NCBI RefSeq assembly: GCF_001886715.1
Contig: NZ_CP018082.1
Coordinates: 248,001-312,000, forward strand
Source of the DNA: Nocardia mangyaensis
GTDB taxonomy: Bacteria; Actinomycetota; Actinomycetes; Mycobacteriales; Mycobacteriaceae
DNA: 64,000 nucleotides
Direction: 5' to 3'
Shown: piece after piece, positions 34,976-43,915 of the stretch
How the letters are laid out: the number at the start of each line of letters is the position of its first letter
How positions within the stretch are numbered: position 1 is the stretch's first letter
Program-made: the position numbers and the translations under genes
Notes under the pieces: model-generated
Database searches by the model: none
What the model was told of the DNA's origin: nothing
What the model saw: the letters and a program-made list of their open reading frames with translations, nothing else

Positions 34976-37900
34976 GTGGATCCGCAGCAGACGCGCACAG
35001 CGAATACGCAGCGCCAGCGGGCTCCCGGCGAGGTCGATGAATCAGTGGTCGCGGAGCTCGAGGCCATGGGGCTGACCGGTGCCAAGGAGATCGGGCGCGG
35101 CGGGTTCGGCGTGGTGTACCGGTGTCTGCAACCCGCGCTGGATCGCGTGGTGGCGGTGAAGGTGCTGTCCTCGGAGATCGATGCGGAGAGTCGAGAGCGG
35201 TTCCTGCGCGAGGAACAGGCGATGGGCAGGCTGTCGGGGCACCCGAACATCGTCGACATCCTGCAGGTCGACGTGACCGAGACCGGGTTGCCGCTGATCG
35301 TCATGCCGTACTGTTCGCGCGGTTCCCTGGAGCGTCTCATCCATGATCGTGGCCCGCTGACCTGGGCGGACACCCTGCGCGCCGGGGTCAAGCTGGCCGC
35401 GGCGATCGAATCGGCGCACCGGGCGGGCATCTTGCACCGAGATGTGAAACCGGCGAATGTGCTGATCAGCGGATACGGCGAACCGCAGCTCACCGATTTC
35501 GGCATCGCCCGTATTCCCGGTGGTTTTCAGACCTCGAGCAGCTTGATCACGGGCTCGCCCGCGTTCACCGCGCCGGAGGTGCTCCAAGGCCGTGAACCGA
35601 CCGTGCAGTCCGATATCTACGGGCTGGGTGCGACTCTGTTCGCGCTGCTCACCGGTCATGCCGCCTTCGAACGGCAGGCGGGGGAGAAGGTGGTCGCGCA
35701 GTTCCTGCGGATCACCACCCAGCCCGTGCCCGACCTGCGCGATCAGGACATCCCCGACGATGTGGCCGCCGTGATCGAGCAGGCCATGTCGTCCGAATCC
35801 GCCGAGCGTCCCGCCTCGGCCTACGCATTCGGTGAGCTGCTGCGCGAGGTCCAGCGTGCCCATGGGCAGATGCCCGACGAGATGGCCCTGCTCGACACCG
35901 AAGAAGACACCGATGAGTCCGCTCCGGAGGTTTTGAAGGCCGTCACCGCCCGCCGCAGCTGGCCGTTGACCCTGCAGCCCGCGGGTGCCTCGGTCCCGAT
36001 GCGCACCGCCACCACCGGCCCGACCGGCACCCTGCCGCCGACCGCGGCCACCAAATTCCGGCCACCGACCCCGGCCCGCGAGCCCTTCCCTCGCCAGCGC
36101 CTGCTCGATGTCCTGCGCGAGGGCGGCAATCGCCGGCTCGCCCTGATCCACGCGCCCGCCGGTTTCGGCAAGAGCACCGTCGCCACGCAATGGCGGGCCG
36201 ACCTGGTCGCCCGCCACATTCCGGTGGCCTGGCTCGGCGTCGACCAGGACGACGACAGCGAGATCTGGTTCCTCGCCCACCTCATCGAAGCCATTCGCCG
36301 GGTGCGTCCCGATGTGGGCGCCGGCCTCGAACAGGTGCTCGAGGAGCGGCCCGCCGACGCGGTCGCCTATGTCATCGCCACCCTCATCGACGAGATCCAC
36401 GCCAGCGACCGCCCGGTGGTGGTCTTCGTCGACGACTGGCATCGCGTCCGCGACCCCGGCGTGCACCGCGCCATGGCGACACTGCTCGACAACGGCTGCC
36501 ACCATGTCCGTTTCGTGGTGACCAGTCGCGATCAGTCCGGACTGCCGATCAGCAGGCTGCGGGTGCGCGACGAGCTGGTCGAACTCGGCGCGGCGGCGCT
36601 GCGGCTCACCGAGGCCGAGACCCGCCAGATCCTGGTGGAGCGCAACGGTTTCGCGCTCACCGACGAACAGATCGAGCAGATCCACCTGGCGACCGAGGGC
36701 TGGCCCGCCGCCATCCAGCTGGTGAGCCTGACCCTGCGCGGCAAGGCCGATCCGGTGCAGCTGCTGAGTTCGCTGGCCGAAGGCGGCCACGGCCTGCGCG
36801 AATACCTGGCCGAGAACGTGCTCGACGCGCTGGAACCGGAGCAGCTCGAGTTCCTGATGGCGATCTCGGTGGTCGAACGGGTGAACGGTTCGCTGGCCGG
36901 GCTACTCGCCGAGGTCGAGGACGGCGCGGCGCAGCTGGAACAGGCCGAGCAGCGCGAGCTGTTCGTGCACCGGATCGAGCACGATCCCGAGTGGTACCGG
37001 ATGCAACCGCTGTTCGCCGAGCACCTGCGCGCCCGGCTCGAGCGCGCTCACCCCGGACGCTCGAAGGTCCTGCACCGCAAGGCCGCTCGCTGGTACGCCG
37101 AGCATCAGTTGCTGCGCAAGTCGGTCGACCACGCGCTCGCGGCCACCGACCTCAAACTCGCCGCCGACCTGCTCGAGAGCGGCGGCATGGACCTGATCGA
37201 CGGCTCCCGGCTGGCCACCCTGCTCGGCAGCGTCTCGAAACTGCCGGTCCAACAGGTGACTTCACGGTCCAAGCTGCTGATGGCGGTCGCCAGGGCGAAC
37301 ATGAACCTGCAGCAGACCGGCTCCGCGCGCACCGCGCTCGGCAGGCTGTCGAATCTGCTCGCCCGCGGGTCCGCCGGTGGCCCCGAGGACGCCGAACAGC
37401 GCTGCGCCGCGACGGTGCTCGACGCGGCGGATCGGGTGGCGCACGACGACACCGCCGGTGTGGCCGACAAGCTGGCCGCCTGCCTGGCCGCGCCCGACGA
37501 TCTGCCCGCGTGGATCGTCTCGACGGCGGCCAACCTGATGTCGTTCGTGCGGCTGTGCGAGTTCGATTTCGCCGGGGTGACCGCGATGCAGGACTGGGCC
37601 ACCGAGTTCCACGATCGGTCCAAGGACCCGCTCGGCCCGGTGTTCGGCCTGTGCGCCCGCGGTGACGCCGCCTACGAACAGCTCGACATCACCACCGCCA
37701 CCGCCTGTTTCGAGCAGGCCTACGAGGTCGCCCGCACCAGGGCCGGTCCACGTTCGGACGCCGTGCGCGTCGCGGCGGCGCTCCTGGGCGAAGTGGCGTA
37801 TCGCCGGGGGGATCTGACCCTGGCCGACCGGCTGCTCGACGAGAGCCACGAGCTGCTCACCCGCGTCGGCCCGGTCGACTTCCTCGTCGCGACCTTCGTG

Positions 37901-38494
37901 ATCGGGGCCAGGGTGAAGGCCGCGCTGGGCGATCAGTACACCGCGGCGGCACGCCTGGACGAGGGCGCCAGGGTGGCCGAGTCGAATGGACTGGCCCGGT
38001 TGGACGCGCACGTGCGCGCCGAACGGTCCCGACTCGGCCTGCCCGTCGGTGACACCGACCGCTTCCCCACCGACGTGACCGGTAACGGCGCGCGCCGCAA
38101 GTCGGGCGCGGTCGCCCTCATCGCCGAGGCCCGAGAGTACGCCGATATCCGGGCGCTGATGACCGAGCAACGGCTGCGGGCCGACGACCGCGCCGCCCGC
38201 CACGCGCGCGTGCTCTACTCCCGCGTGCTCGACCAGGACCGTCCCCGTGCGGAATTGGACGCCACCCTGCTGCTCGCCGAGTGTCTGGCCGCCGCGGGAT
38301 GGGTCGGCGAGGCGACCGGGCTGGTGCTGCCGGTCCTGCGCACCTGCGCCGAACTCGGCTGGACCCGGCCGCTGCTCGACGCCGGACCGGGTGTCGTCGG
38401 CCTGCTACACGTCCTGCGTACCCAGGCCCACGACGGCCACCAACACCCGATCCTCGACGACCTACCCGGCCACTTCCTCGCCGAACTGCTGTGA
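34976..38494 (+). CDS. PknK-like Ser/Thr kinase fused to a MalT-type STAND ATPase
   Basis: A 1172-residue protein. The kinase domain at about 36-290 has all key residues: glycine loop GRGGFGVVY, Lys62, HRD 154-156 and DFG 174-176. A Pro/Thr linker follows, then a MalT/LuxR-type NTPase with Walker A HAPAGFGKST (about 392-401) and Walker B VVVFVDDWHR. The last about 550 residues are TPR-like helical repeats. The architecture matches M. tuberculosis PknK (about 1110 residues). No LuxR-type DNA-binding HTH is seen at the C-terminus, so it probably signals through phosphorylation or partners. GTG 34976 has GAGGTGG upstream. Convergent with the methyltransferase operon. Confidence 0.9.
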   Translation: MDPQQTRTANTQRQRAPGEVDESVVAELEAMGLTGAKEIGRGGFGVVYRCLQPALDRVVAVKVLSSEIDAESRERFLREEQAMGRLSGHPNIVDILQVDVTETGLPLIVMPYCSRGSLERLIHDRGPLTWADTLRAGVKLAAAIESAHRAGILHRDVKPANVLISGYGEPQLTDFGIARIPGGFQTSSSLITGSPAFTAPEVLQGREPTVQSDIYGLGATLFALLTGHAAFERQAGEKVVAQFLRITTQPVPDLRDQDIPDDVAAVIEQAMSSESAERPASAYAFGELLREVQRAHGQMPDEMALLDTEEDTDESAPEVLKAVTARRSWPLTLQPAGASVPMRTATTGPTGTLPPTAATKFRPPTPAREPFPRQRLLDVLREGGNRRLALIHAPAGFGKSTVATQWRADLVARHIPVAWLGVDQDDDSEIWFLAHLIEAIRRVRPDVGAGLEQVLEERPADAVAYVIATLIDEIHASDRPVVVFVDDWHRVRDPGVHRAMATLLDNGCHHVRFVVTSRDQSGLPISRLRVRDELVELGAAALRLTEAETRQILVERNGFALTDEQIEQIHLATEGWPAAIQLVSLTLRGKADPVQLLSSLAEGGHGLREYLAENVLDALEPEQLEFLMAISVVERVNGSLAGLLAEVEDGAAQLEQAEQRELFVHRIEHDPEWYRMQPLFAEHLRARLERAHPGRSKVLHRKAARWYAEHQLLRKSVDHALAATDLKLAADLLESGGMDLIDGSRLATLLGSVSKLPVQQVTSRSKLLMAVARANMNLQQTGSARTALGRLSNLLARGSAGGPEDAEQRCAATVLDAADRVAHDDTAGVADKLAACLAAPDDLPAWIVSTAANLMSFVRLCEFDFAGVTAMQDWATEFHDRSKDPLGPVFGLCARGDAAYEQLDITTATACFEQAYEVARTRAGPRSDAVRVAAALLGEVAYRRGDLTLADRLLDESHELLTRVGPVDFLVATFVIGARVKAALGDQYTAAARLDEGARVAESNGLARLDAHVRAERSRLGLPVGDTDRFPTDVTGNGARRKSGAVALIAEAREYADIRALMTEQRLRADDRAARHARVLYSRVLDQDRPRAELDATLLLAECLAAAGWVGEATGLVLPVLRTCAELGWTRPLLDAGPGVVGLLHVLRTQAHDGHQHPILDDLPGHFLAELL

Positions 38495-38515
38495 CCTTCG
38501 CGGGCGGCGGACGGC

Positions 38516-39841
38516 CTACGGCTGCCACCAGGGGCGCAGCGGCACGTCCCAGCGACCGTCGCGTCCCAGCTTCACGCCGAGCACATGGTGCAGCTGCACC
38601 ACATCGCGTTGGAAGCCCAGGCGGCAACCCGCCATGTACAGCCCCCACACCTTCGCGGTGCCCTCGCCGACCTCGGCCACGCACGCGTCCCAGTTCTCGA
38701 CCAGGTTCTTGCACCATTCGTGCAGGGTCAGCGCGTAGTGCTCGCGCAGGTTCTCCTCGTGCAGCACCTCGAGCCCGACGTCCTGGGCCTCGGAGACGAT
38801 GCGGCCCGAGCCGATCAGCTCGCCGTCGGGGAACACGTAGCGGTCGATGAAATCGCCCGCCTTGGTGGTGCGGGTGTTGTCGGGGCGGGTGATGCAGTGG
38901 TTGAGGAACAAGCCGCCGTCGCGCAGCTTGTCCTTGATGTAGCCGAAGTAGAACGGGTAGTTGTGCACGCCGATGTGCTCGGTGAGCCCGATCGAGGACA
39001 CCGCGTCGAATTCGCCCTCGGGAATGTCGCGGTAGTCGCTGTACCTGACTTCGGCCAGCTCACCCAGTCCTTCTTCGGTGATCTTCTGCTGCGCCCAGGC
39101 CGCCTGCTCGGCCGACAGCGTCGCACCGATCACCTTCACCCCGCGTTTGGCCGCGTAGCGGACCATGCCGCCCCAGCCGCAGCCGATGTCGAGCAGCCGG
39201 TCGCCCTCCTGCAGGCGCAGCTTCTCGAAGATCAGCCGGTACTTGTTCTCCTGCGCCTGCTCGAGCGTCCAGTCGGGATCGCCGTAGACCGCGCAGGTGT
39301 AGGTCATCGACGGGCCGAGCACGTACTCGTAGAAGGTGTTGGAGACGTCGTAGTGGTGGTGGATCGCCTCGGCGTCCCGAGTCTTGGAGTGGCGTAGGCC
39401 CTCCAGTGCGATTCGGCGCCAGCGCGGCAGCGTCTCCTGCGGCGGCGGAGCGATCGGCTTGAGCCGCTCCCAGCCCAGCGAGCGGGCGATGGTGACCAGC
39501 GACAGGGCCGAAGGACGATGGAACTTCATGTCCTGCATGGCCTTCAAGATGTCGTACGGGTCGCCCGGATGCACGCCCTCGGCGACCATGTCACCGGCGA
39601 TGTAGGCGCGCGCCATGCCGAGGTCGCCCGGCGCGGTGGCCAGGTAGTTGATCCCGCGCGGCGTCTTGATGTCGAGGGTGTAGGGCGCATCGGCCGGCCC
39701 GGTCGCGCTGCCGTCGTAAGCGGTCAGGCGGATCGGGACCTCACCGTCGATGAGTGTCTCGACCACCTCGGCGATGCTGAGGCGGGCTCCCAGCTCGGGG
39801 AGCCCCACGGATTTGTCTGCACGGTCCTTGAATGTCGTCAC
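38516..39841 (-). CDS. CFA-type S-adenosylmethionine methyltransferase (candidate 10-methyl fatty acid synthase)
   Basis: A 441-residue protein of the cyclopropane fatty acid synthase family, which methylates double bonds of phospholipid acyl chains. A basic N-terminal lipid-binding part (about 1-150) precedes the SAM domain with RLLDIGCGWGG (about 213-223), YRDIPEGEFDAVSSIGLTEH and a C-terminal WGLYMAGCRLGF. GTG 39841 overlaps the stop of the upstream FAD oxidase gene by four bases. A coupled oxidase and methyltransferase of this type (BfaA/BfaB or TmsA/TmsB) makes 10-methylstearate (tuberculostearate), a marker lipid of Nocardia and mycobacteria. M. tuberculosis has the same pair as Rv3719-Rv3720. 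The role is inferred. Confidence 0.88.
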   Translation of the reverse strand: MTTFKDRADKSVGLPELGARLSIAEVVETLIDGEVPIRLTAYDGSATGPADAPYTLDIKTPRGINYLATAPGDLGMARAYIAGDMVAEGVHPGDPYDILKAMQDMKFHRPSALSLVTIARSLGWERLKPIAPPPQETLPRWRRIALEGLRHSKTRDAEAIHHHYDVSNTFYEYVLGPSMTYTCAVYGDPDWTLEQAQENKYRLIFEKLRLQEGDRLLDIGCGWGGMVRYAAKRGVKVIGATLSAEQAAWAQQKITEEGLGELAEVRYSDYRDIPEGEFDAVSSIGLTEHIGVHNYPFYFGYIKDKLRDGGLFLNHCITRPDNTRTTKAGDFIDRYVFPDGELIGSGRIVSEAQDVGLEVLHEENLREHYALTLHEWCKNLVENWDACVAEVGEGTAKVWGLYMAGCRLGFQRDVVQLHHVLGVKLGRDGRWDVPLRPWWQP

Positions 39842-41286
39842 TTGCGTTGCACCGCCTTCGCATACAGATTCAGCAGTCGTTGGTCCGGGTCGTAACGGGT
39901 CTTCAGTTCGGTGTAGGTGGCGCCGCCGTAGAGCTGGGCGAATTCGGCTTCGCCGTAGTAGGAATCGGAGTACAGCGACTTGTGTCCGTCGAATTCGGAC
40001 ACGACCTTCTCGATCGCGCGGTTGGCCGCCCCTTCCGGTTTCCCCTGATCGGACGGGACCGCCGACCAGAATCCGACATTGACATAGGTGCGCTGCGGTT
40101 CCAGCGGATACAGCGGCCACGGACGGTCCTCGTCCGTGGCCGGGGCACCGTCGACCGCGCGCAACCGCAACGGGCACAACCAGATCGGCTCGATCGGTAT
40201 TTCCCGCAGGAACCATTCGACGAAGTCGGCGGTGTGCTGCACGGGTACCTCGATGTCCTGCACCACCCGTTCCTGCGGCGGGTTGCCCTTGCGGGCCTCC
40301 AGCCGGTCACCGATGTGGTACTTGCGGTCGAGGGCCACGAGCTTCCAGTAGAAACTGCTGCGCCGGTAGGCCTTCGGCCAGAATCGGCGGATCTTCGGGT
40401 TCTGGGTGCCGAAGGCGCGCGAGCACCAGAACCAGTCGGTGTCCCAGCGCCACAGGTAGTCGTGGATGGTCAGCCGGTCGCGTTTCACCCCGTCGGCGTG
40501 CTGGAGTGAGCGGTAATAGATGTCCATGCCGGTGTAGTCGCTGACCGGGCCGGGTTCGTCGGTCTGCCTGCCCAGGGTCAGGTAGGACTCCTCGGCGGTG
40601 AACACCACACCGTCGAGGTAGTCGACGCGCTCGCCGTCGTGACTGCGCTCGGTGACGATCCTGGCCAGTTCCGATTCCAGTGCGCGCAGATCGTGGAAGC
40701 GCAGATGACGCAGCGCGACGTAGGGCTGGACGGGTTCGAGCTCGATCTTCAAGCGGACGGAGTAGCCGAGGGTGCCGTAGGAGTTGGGGAAACCGTGGAA
40801 CAGCTCGGCGTGCGCGCCGTCGGGGGTCGCGGTGATGATCTCGCCGGAACCGGTCAGGATGTCCATCTCCAGCACGGATTCGTGCGGCAGCCCGTTGCGG
40901 AACGAGCTCGACTCGATCCCGAGACCGGTGACGGCGCCACCCAGGGTGATGGTCTTGAGCTGGGGCACCACCAGCGGTGCCAGGCCGTAGGGGAGGGTGG
41001 CAGCCACCAGATCCTCGTAGGTGGTCATGCCCGCGACATCCGCGGTTCTCGCGACCGGGTCCACCGCGATCACCTGCCCGAGGCCCGAAACGTCCAGCCC
41101 GGGCGCGGTGGTGGCCGCCCTGGCTCGGAACAGGTTCGACGTCTTCTTCGCCAAGCGGACGACGGCACCGGGCGGAATGGCACGATAGCTTTCCAGCAAT
41201 CGCGCCACACCCGCTCGATGCGCGGCATAGCCGGACTCGCGCGCGGCCGGATCGTGACCGGCCCTACCCAAAAGACTCACTGCCAC
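39838..41286 (-). CDS. FAD-binding oxidoreductase (candidate 10-methylene fatty acid reductase)
   Basis: A 482-residue protein. The N-terminal FAD_binding_4 domain (about 40-215) has VVRLAKKTSNLFR, the region TLGGAVTGLGIESSSFRNGL and FHGFPNSYGTLGYSVRL. The family relatives are DHCR24-like reductases and the BfaA/TmsA group, which reduce the 10-methylene intermediate formed by the partner methyltransferase. The C-terminal half carries WRWDTDWFWCSRAFGTQNP and ends YDPDQRLLNLYAKAVQRK. The gene is upstream in the operon and overlaps the methyltransferase by GTGA, so co-translation is likely. Start ATG 41286 is followed by a plausible N-terminus. Catalytic assignment is by resemblance and context. 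Confidence 0.87.
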   Translation of the reverse strand: MAVSLLGRAGHDPAARESGYAAHRAGVARLLESYRAIPPGAVVRLAKKTSNLFRARAATTAPGLDVSGLGQVIAVDPVARTADVAGMTTYEDLVAATLPYGLAPLVVPQLKTITLGGAVTGLGIESSSFRNGLPHESVLEMDILTGSGEIITATPDGAHAELFHGFPNSYGTLGYSVRLKIELEPVQPYVALRHLRFHDLRALESELARIVTERSHDGERVDYLDGVVFTAEESYLTLGRQTDEPGPVSDYTGMDIYYRSLQHADGVKRDRLTIHDYLWRWDTDWFWCSRAFGTQNPKIRRFWPKAYRRSSFYWKLVALDRKYHIGDRLEARKGNPPQERVVQDIEVPVQHTADFVEWFLREIPIEPIWLCPLRLRAVDGAPATDEDRPWPLYPLEPQRTYVNVGFWSAVPSDQGKPEGAANRAIEKVVSEFDGHKSLYSDSYYGEAEFAQLYGGATYTELKTRYDPDQRLLNLYAKAVQRK

Positions 41287-41453
41287 GGTTCGACGCTAGT
41301 ACGACCCTGGTCGCCGGGCCACCCGATACTTCCGCGTCGCCACGAAATGTCACGCATATGTATCCGTTATCGCCTCCCTGGTCGGGCGATCGGTTGGGGG
41401 ACAGGGCAGGATGTAACCCGGTCGAGATATCGCACCCCGACAAGGAGTCAACA

Positions 41454-41888
41454 GTGGGACAGGTCAACGCCAGCAGTTCGATCGTCGTCGCAGCGGATCC
41501 GCAGCGCGCGCTCGAAGCGATCGGCGACTACGAGACGATCCGGCCGCGCATTCTCTCCTCGCACTACCGCGACTACAAGGTTGTCGAAGGCGGCAAGGGC
41601 GCGGGCACCGTGGTGGAGTGGACGCTGCAGGCCACCGAGAAGCGTTCCCGCAACGTGCGCGCGAGCGTGACGGTGTCGGATTCCCTCCTCACCGAGCGGG
41701 ATGCCAATTCCTCCATGGTCAACACCTGGACCGTCACCCCCGAGGGCGCCGGTTCCCGAGTCACCATCCGCACCACCTGGCAGGGCGCGGGTGGCGTCTC
41801 GGGCATCTTCGAGGGCATCTTCGCTCCGCTCGGCCTGAAGAAGATCCAGGCCGAGGTGCTGGGCAACCTGGCGCGCGAGCTGGCCTGA
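41454..41888 (+). CDS. SRPBCC-fold protein (Rv3718c-like)
   Basis: A 144-residue protein of the polyketide cyclase/START-like SRPBCC fold. It opens SSSIVVAADPQRALEAIGDY and has ILSSHYRDYKVVEGGKGAG, a WTLQA strand and a C-terminal helix LGLKKIQAEVLGNLARELA. This fold encloses a hydrophobic pocket and binds lipid-like ligands. It is divergent from the fatty-acid-modifying operon, and the same arrangement occurs in mycobacteria, so a lipid ligand is plausible but not shown. GTG 41454 is supported by CAAGGAG about 7 bases upstream. It ends 2 bases from the convergent VOC gene. Confidence 0.87.
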   Translation: MGQVNASSSIVVAADPQRALEAIGDYETIRPRILSSHYRDYKVVEGGKGAGTVVEWTLQATEKRSRNVRASVTVSDSLLTERDANSSMVNTWTVTPEGAGSRVTIRTTWQGAGGVSGIFEGIFAPLGLKKIQAEVLGNLARELA

Positions 41889-41890
41889 GC

Positions 41891-42241
41891 TCAGTCCTTG
41901 CCGATGTCGAAGAGATTTCCTTCGGGGTCGGCAAGGGTGGCCCAGACCTTGCCGTACTCGTCGAAGTCGGCGATGTGTTCGGCGCCGAGGCCGACCGCGT
42001 GTTCGATGGACTCGAGCCACTCGGCGGTGTGGAAGTCCAGGTGGATCGAGTTCTTGCCGGGTGTCCGCTCTGGAACCTGGGTGAACATCAGTACCGGTGA
42101 CACGCCCGCGGTCGCGCCCACGGTGGCGAAGAACTCGTTGGCATCCGGGTCGACGGCGCGGTCGAGCAGCCGGGCGTAGAACTCGGCCAGTGCGGCGGCG
42201 TTGTGGCAGTCGAACGTGACATTGCCGAGGTCGAGGGTCAT
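41891..42241 (-). CDS. VOC-family (glyoxalase/bleomycin resistance-like) protein
   Basis: A 116-residue single-domain VOC protein. Elements of the paired beta-alpha-beta units are visible: LGNVTFDCHNAAALAEFYAR, HLDFHTAEWLESIE and the C-terminal WATLADPEGNLFDIGKD with the usual metal-ligand Glu position. It could bind a small ligand or metal, or give resistance. ATG 42241 overlaps the MerR stop by four bases (ATGA), so it is translated together with the regulator and probably belongs to its regulon. The substrate is unknown. Confidence 0.87.
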   Translation of the reverse strand: MTLDLGNVTFDCHNAAALAEFYARLLDRAVDPDANEFFATVGATAGVSPVLMFTQVPERTPGKNSIHLDFHTAEWLESIEHAVGLGAEHIADFDEYGKVWATLADPEGNLFDIGKD

Positions 42242-43068
42242 TCGTCTTCTCCTTCGGTGATGGGCCAACACACTTCGGTGCGGTAGTCGGCGGGGTCGTC
42301 GGTGCGGTCGGGTCCGACGAGATAGCGCTCGCGGACCGGTTCGTCGGGTACGGCGGTGTCGTGCTCGGCGACGTGGCTGCCGAGTGCGCCGTAGGTGCGG
42401 TCGAAGTCCTCGAACGCGCCGGTGTGCACGGTGACGGCATAGCGGTGCGCCGGGAAGTCGGCGACGGTCAGACCCGAGATCGGGACGAAGTCGGCCCCGG
42501 GCGGCAGCGGCACGTACGCGGTGACCGACCCGTTGTCCTCGGTGAAGAACTCGGTCGAATAGGTCGCGCCCGCAACACCTCCCGGGGTGATGCCTGCCTC
42601 GAGCAGGGTCACATAGAGCTGTTCGAACGTGGTGGCACACCAGTCGGCGATGCCGGACCGATCGACCTTCTCGGTGACGGTGAGCGCGGTGAACGCCGGT
42701 TCCACGCGATAGTCGACCTTCGGTGGTGCGGCGGGCACGGTGAGCAGCGCGCGCAGCGAGGCGACCACGTCCCTGGTGCGCTGCAACTCGGCTTCCATCC
42801 TGGTCAGGTGCTCGCGCAGCGCGGCATCGCGGTCGGCGGGATCGGTGGTGGCGAGCACCGTACGGATCTGCGGCAGCGGCATGTCCAGATCGCGGAGCCT
42901 GCGGATCAGATGCGCCTGCTCCACCTGGTCGACCGAATAGCGGCGATAGCCGGTGCCCGCGTCCACCGCGACCGGCTCGAGTAACTCGATCGCGTGATAG
43001 TGACGCAGGGTCTTGACGCTCAGGAGGGTGAGGCGGGCGAATTCGCCGATCGCCACGGTGGCTGTCAT
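42238..43068 (-). CDS. MerR-family regulator with GyrI-like effector domain (BmrR type)
   Basis: A 276-residue regulator. The N-terminal MerR HTH (about 5-72) has IGEFARLTLLSVKTLRHYHA and GYRRYSVDQVEQAHLIRRLR. A coiled coil (about 85-115) follows, then a GyrI/SOUL-like effector domain (about 125-276) with RVEPAFTALTVTEKVDRS and FPAHRYAVTVHTGAFEDF. BmrR-type proteins bind cationic drugs and activate their own promoters by untwisting a long spacer. A promoter with a 19-bp spacer and a dyad lies just upstream, which fits. The downstream VOC gene is translationally coupled. Confidence 0.92.
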   Translation of the reverse strand: MTATVAIGEFARLTLLSVKTLRHYHAIELLEPVAVDAGTGYRRYSVDQVEQAHLIRRLRDLDMPLPQIRTVLATTDPADRDAALREHLTRMEAELQRTRDVVASLRALLTVPAAPPKVDYRVEPAFTALTVTEKVDRSGIADWCATTFEQLYVTLLEAGITPGGVAGATYSTEFFTEDNGSVTAYVPLPPGADFVPISGLTVADFPAHRYAVTVHTGAFEDFDRTYGALGSHVAEHDTAVPDEPVRERYLVGPDRTDDPADYRTEVCWPITEGEDE

Positions 43069-43075
43069 GGAGACC

Positions 43076-43106
43076 AGACAACACCCTCCAACGAGGGGAG
43101 AGTCAA
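43076..43106 (-). promoter_or_regulatory. MerR-type promoter with 19-bp spacer
   Basis: On the minus strand: -35 TTGACT (43106-43101), a 19-bp spacer (43100-43082) and TTGTCT (43081-43076). The dyad ACTCTCC-N7-GGAGGGT spans the spacer (6 of 7 positions match). The elongated spacer is the hallmark of MerR-activated promoters. The ATG begins 7 bases after the -10, so the mRNA would be leaderless or nearly so. Confidence 0.75.
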
Positions 43107-43114
43107 CCCGCCGA

Positions 43115-43690
43115 TCAGGCGGGGGCCAGGACGAAGGCCGCGATCAGGGGCCAGTCGCCTTCGCGCCACCAGGAGTACCCGAACCAGACGCCGGGGCTGA
43201 CCTCGCGGATCTCGTCGTAGACCTGCGGGGTGGGGGAGGGGGCGTAGTTCAGTGCCCAGGTGGGCCCGGCGTCGAGGATCGACGGGGCGCGGTAGACATC
43301 GGCGGGAAAGGCCTCGATCCCGGCGCCGGTGACCCGATTGGTCAGCCAGCCACCGTCGGGGCCGGTGTGGAACACCTTGCCGATCCAGAGGGCGGGGGCG
43401 ACGCCGGTGAGGTTCGTCGGGCGGGTCACCCAACCGTTCACGACGCCCATCGGCACGGCGCCCGCCTGCGAGTCGCGGTAGATCTGATCCTGCTGGGTGA
43501 CGCTGCAGCGAAAACGCAGCGAATCGATGGTCGCCGCTGGATTGCCGGGATCGACAACGCAGCCGCCGCCGTAATCGGCGACTCCGGCGCCGGGCTGGGC
43601 CGACGCGGTGACGGGGGTGAGAACGAGCAGGCCGACAACGGATGCGCACAGGGCCGCGGTGGTGACCAGGCGCGCGCGGATGGCATTCAT
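43115..43690 (-). CDS. Secreted protein of unknown function
   Basis: A 191-residue protein with a clear Sec signal peptide (LVTTAALCASVVGLLVLTPV, cleavage after TASA, about residue 31). The mature part has two Cys spaced for a disulfide (GGGCVVD and RFRCSV), then motifs GWVTRPTNLTGVAPALWIGK and WALNYAPSPTPQVYDEIREV. I do not recognise the family; the context gives no pathway. ATG 43690 has GGGAGAA upstream. The gene is followed directly by the MerR promoter region, 9 bases away, on the same strand. Confidence 0.78.
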   Translation of the reverse strand: MNAIRARLVTTAALCASVVGLLVLTPVTASAQPGAGVADYGGGCVVDPGNPAATIDSLRFRCSVTQQDQIYRDSQAGAVPMGVVNGWVTRPTNLTGVAPALWIGKVFHTGPDGGWLTNRVTGAGIEAFPADVYRAPSILDAGPTWALNYAPSPTPQVYDEIREVSPGVWFGYSWWREGDWPLIAAFVLAPA

Positions 43691-43915
43691 CGTATTCTCC
43701 CTACGGTTGCTGAACCCGGGCCCGACCATGTTCGATCGTAGGCGGATAGGCAACGAGCGGAACCGATGCGACAGTCCAGCAATCAATCTGTTATCCGCTC
43801 GGCTGCCGACGACAGCCCGGCCGGTAGGTGGGTGTGCAGGGTCGGATGTGGGACCATCCCCGCGACGCGTCAGTACTAGGCTGAAACGCGACGGACTTCT
43901 CAGAGAGGACTTGTT

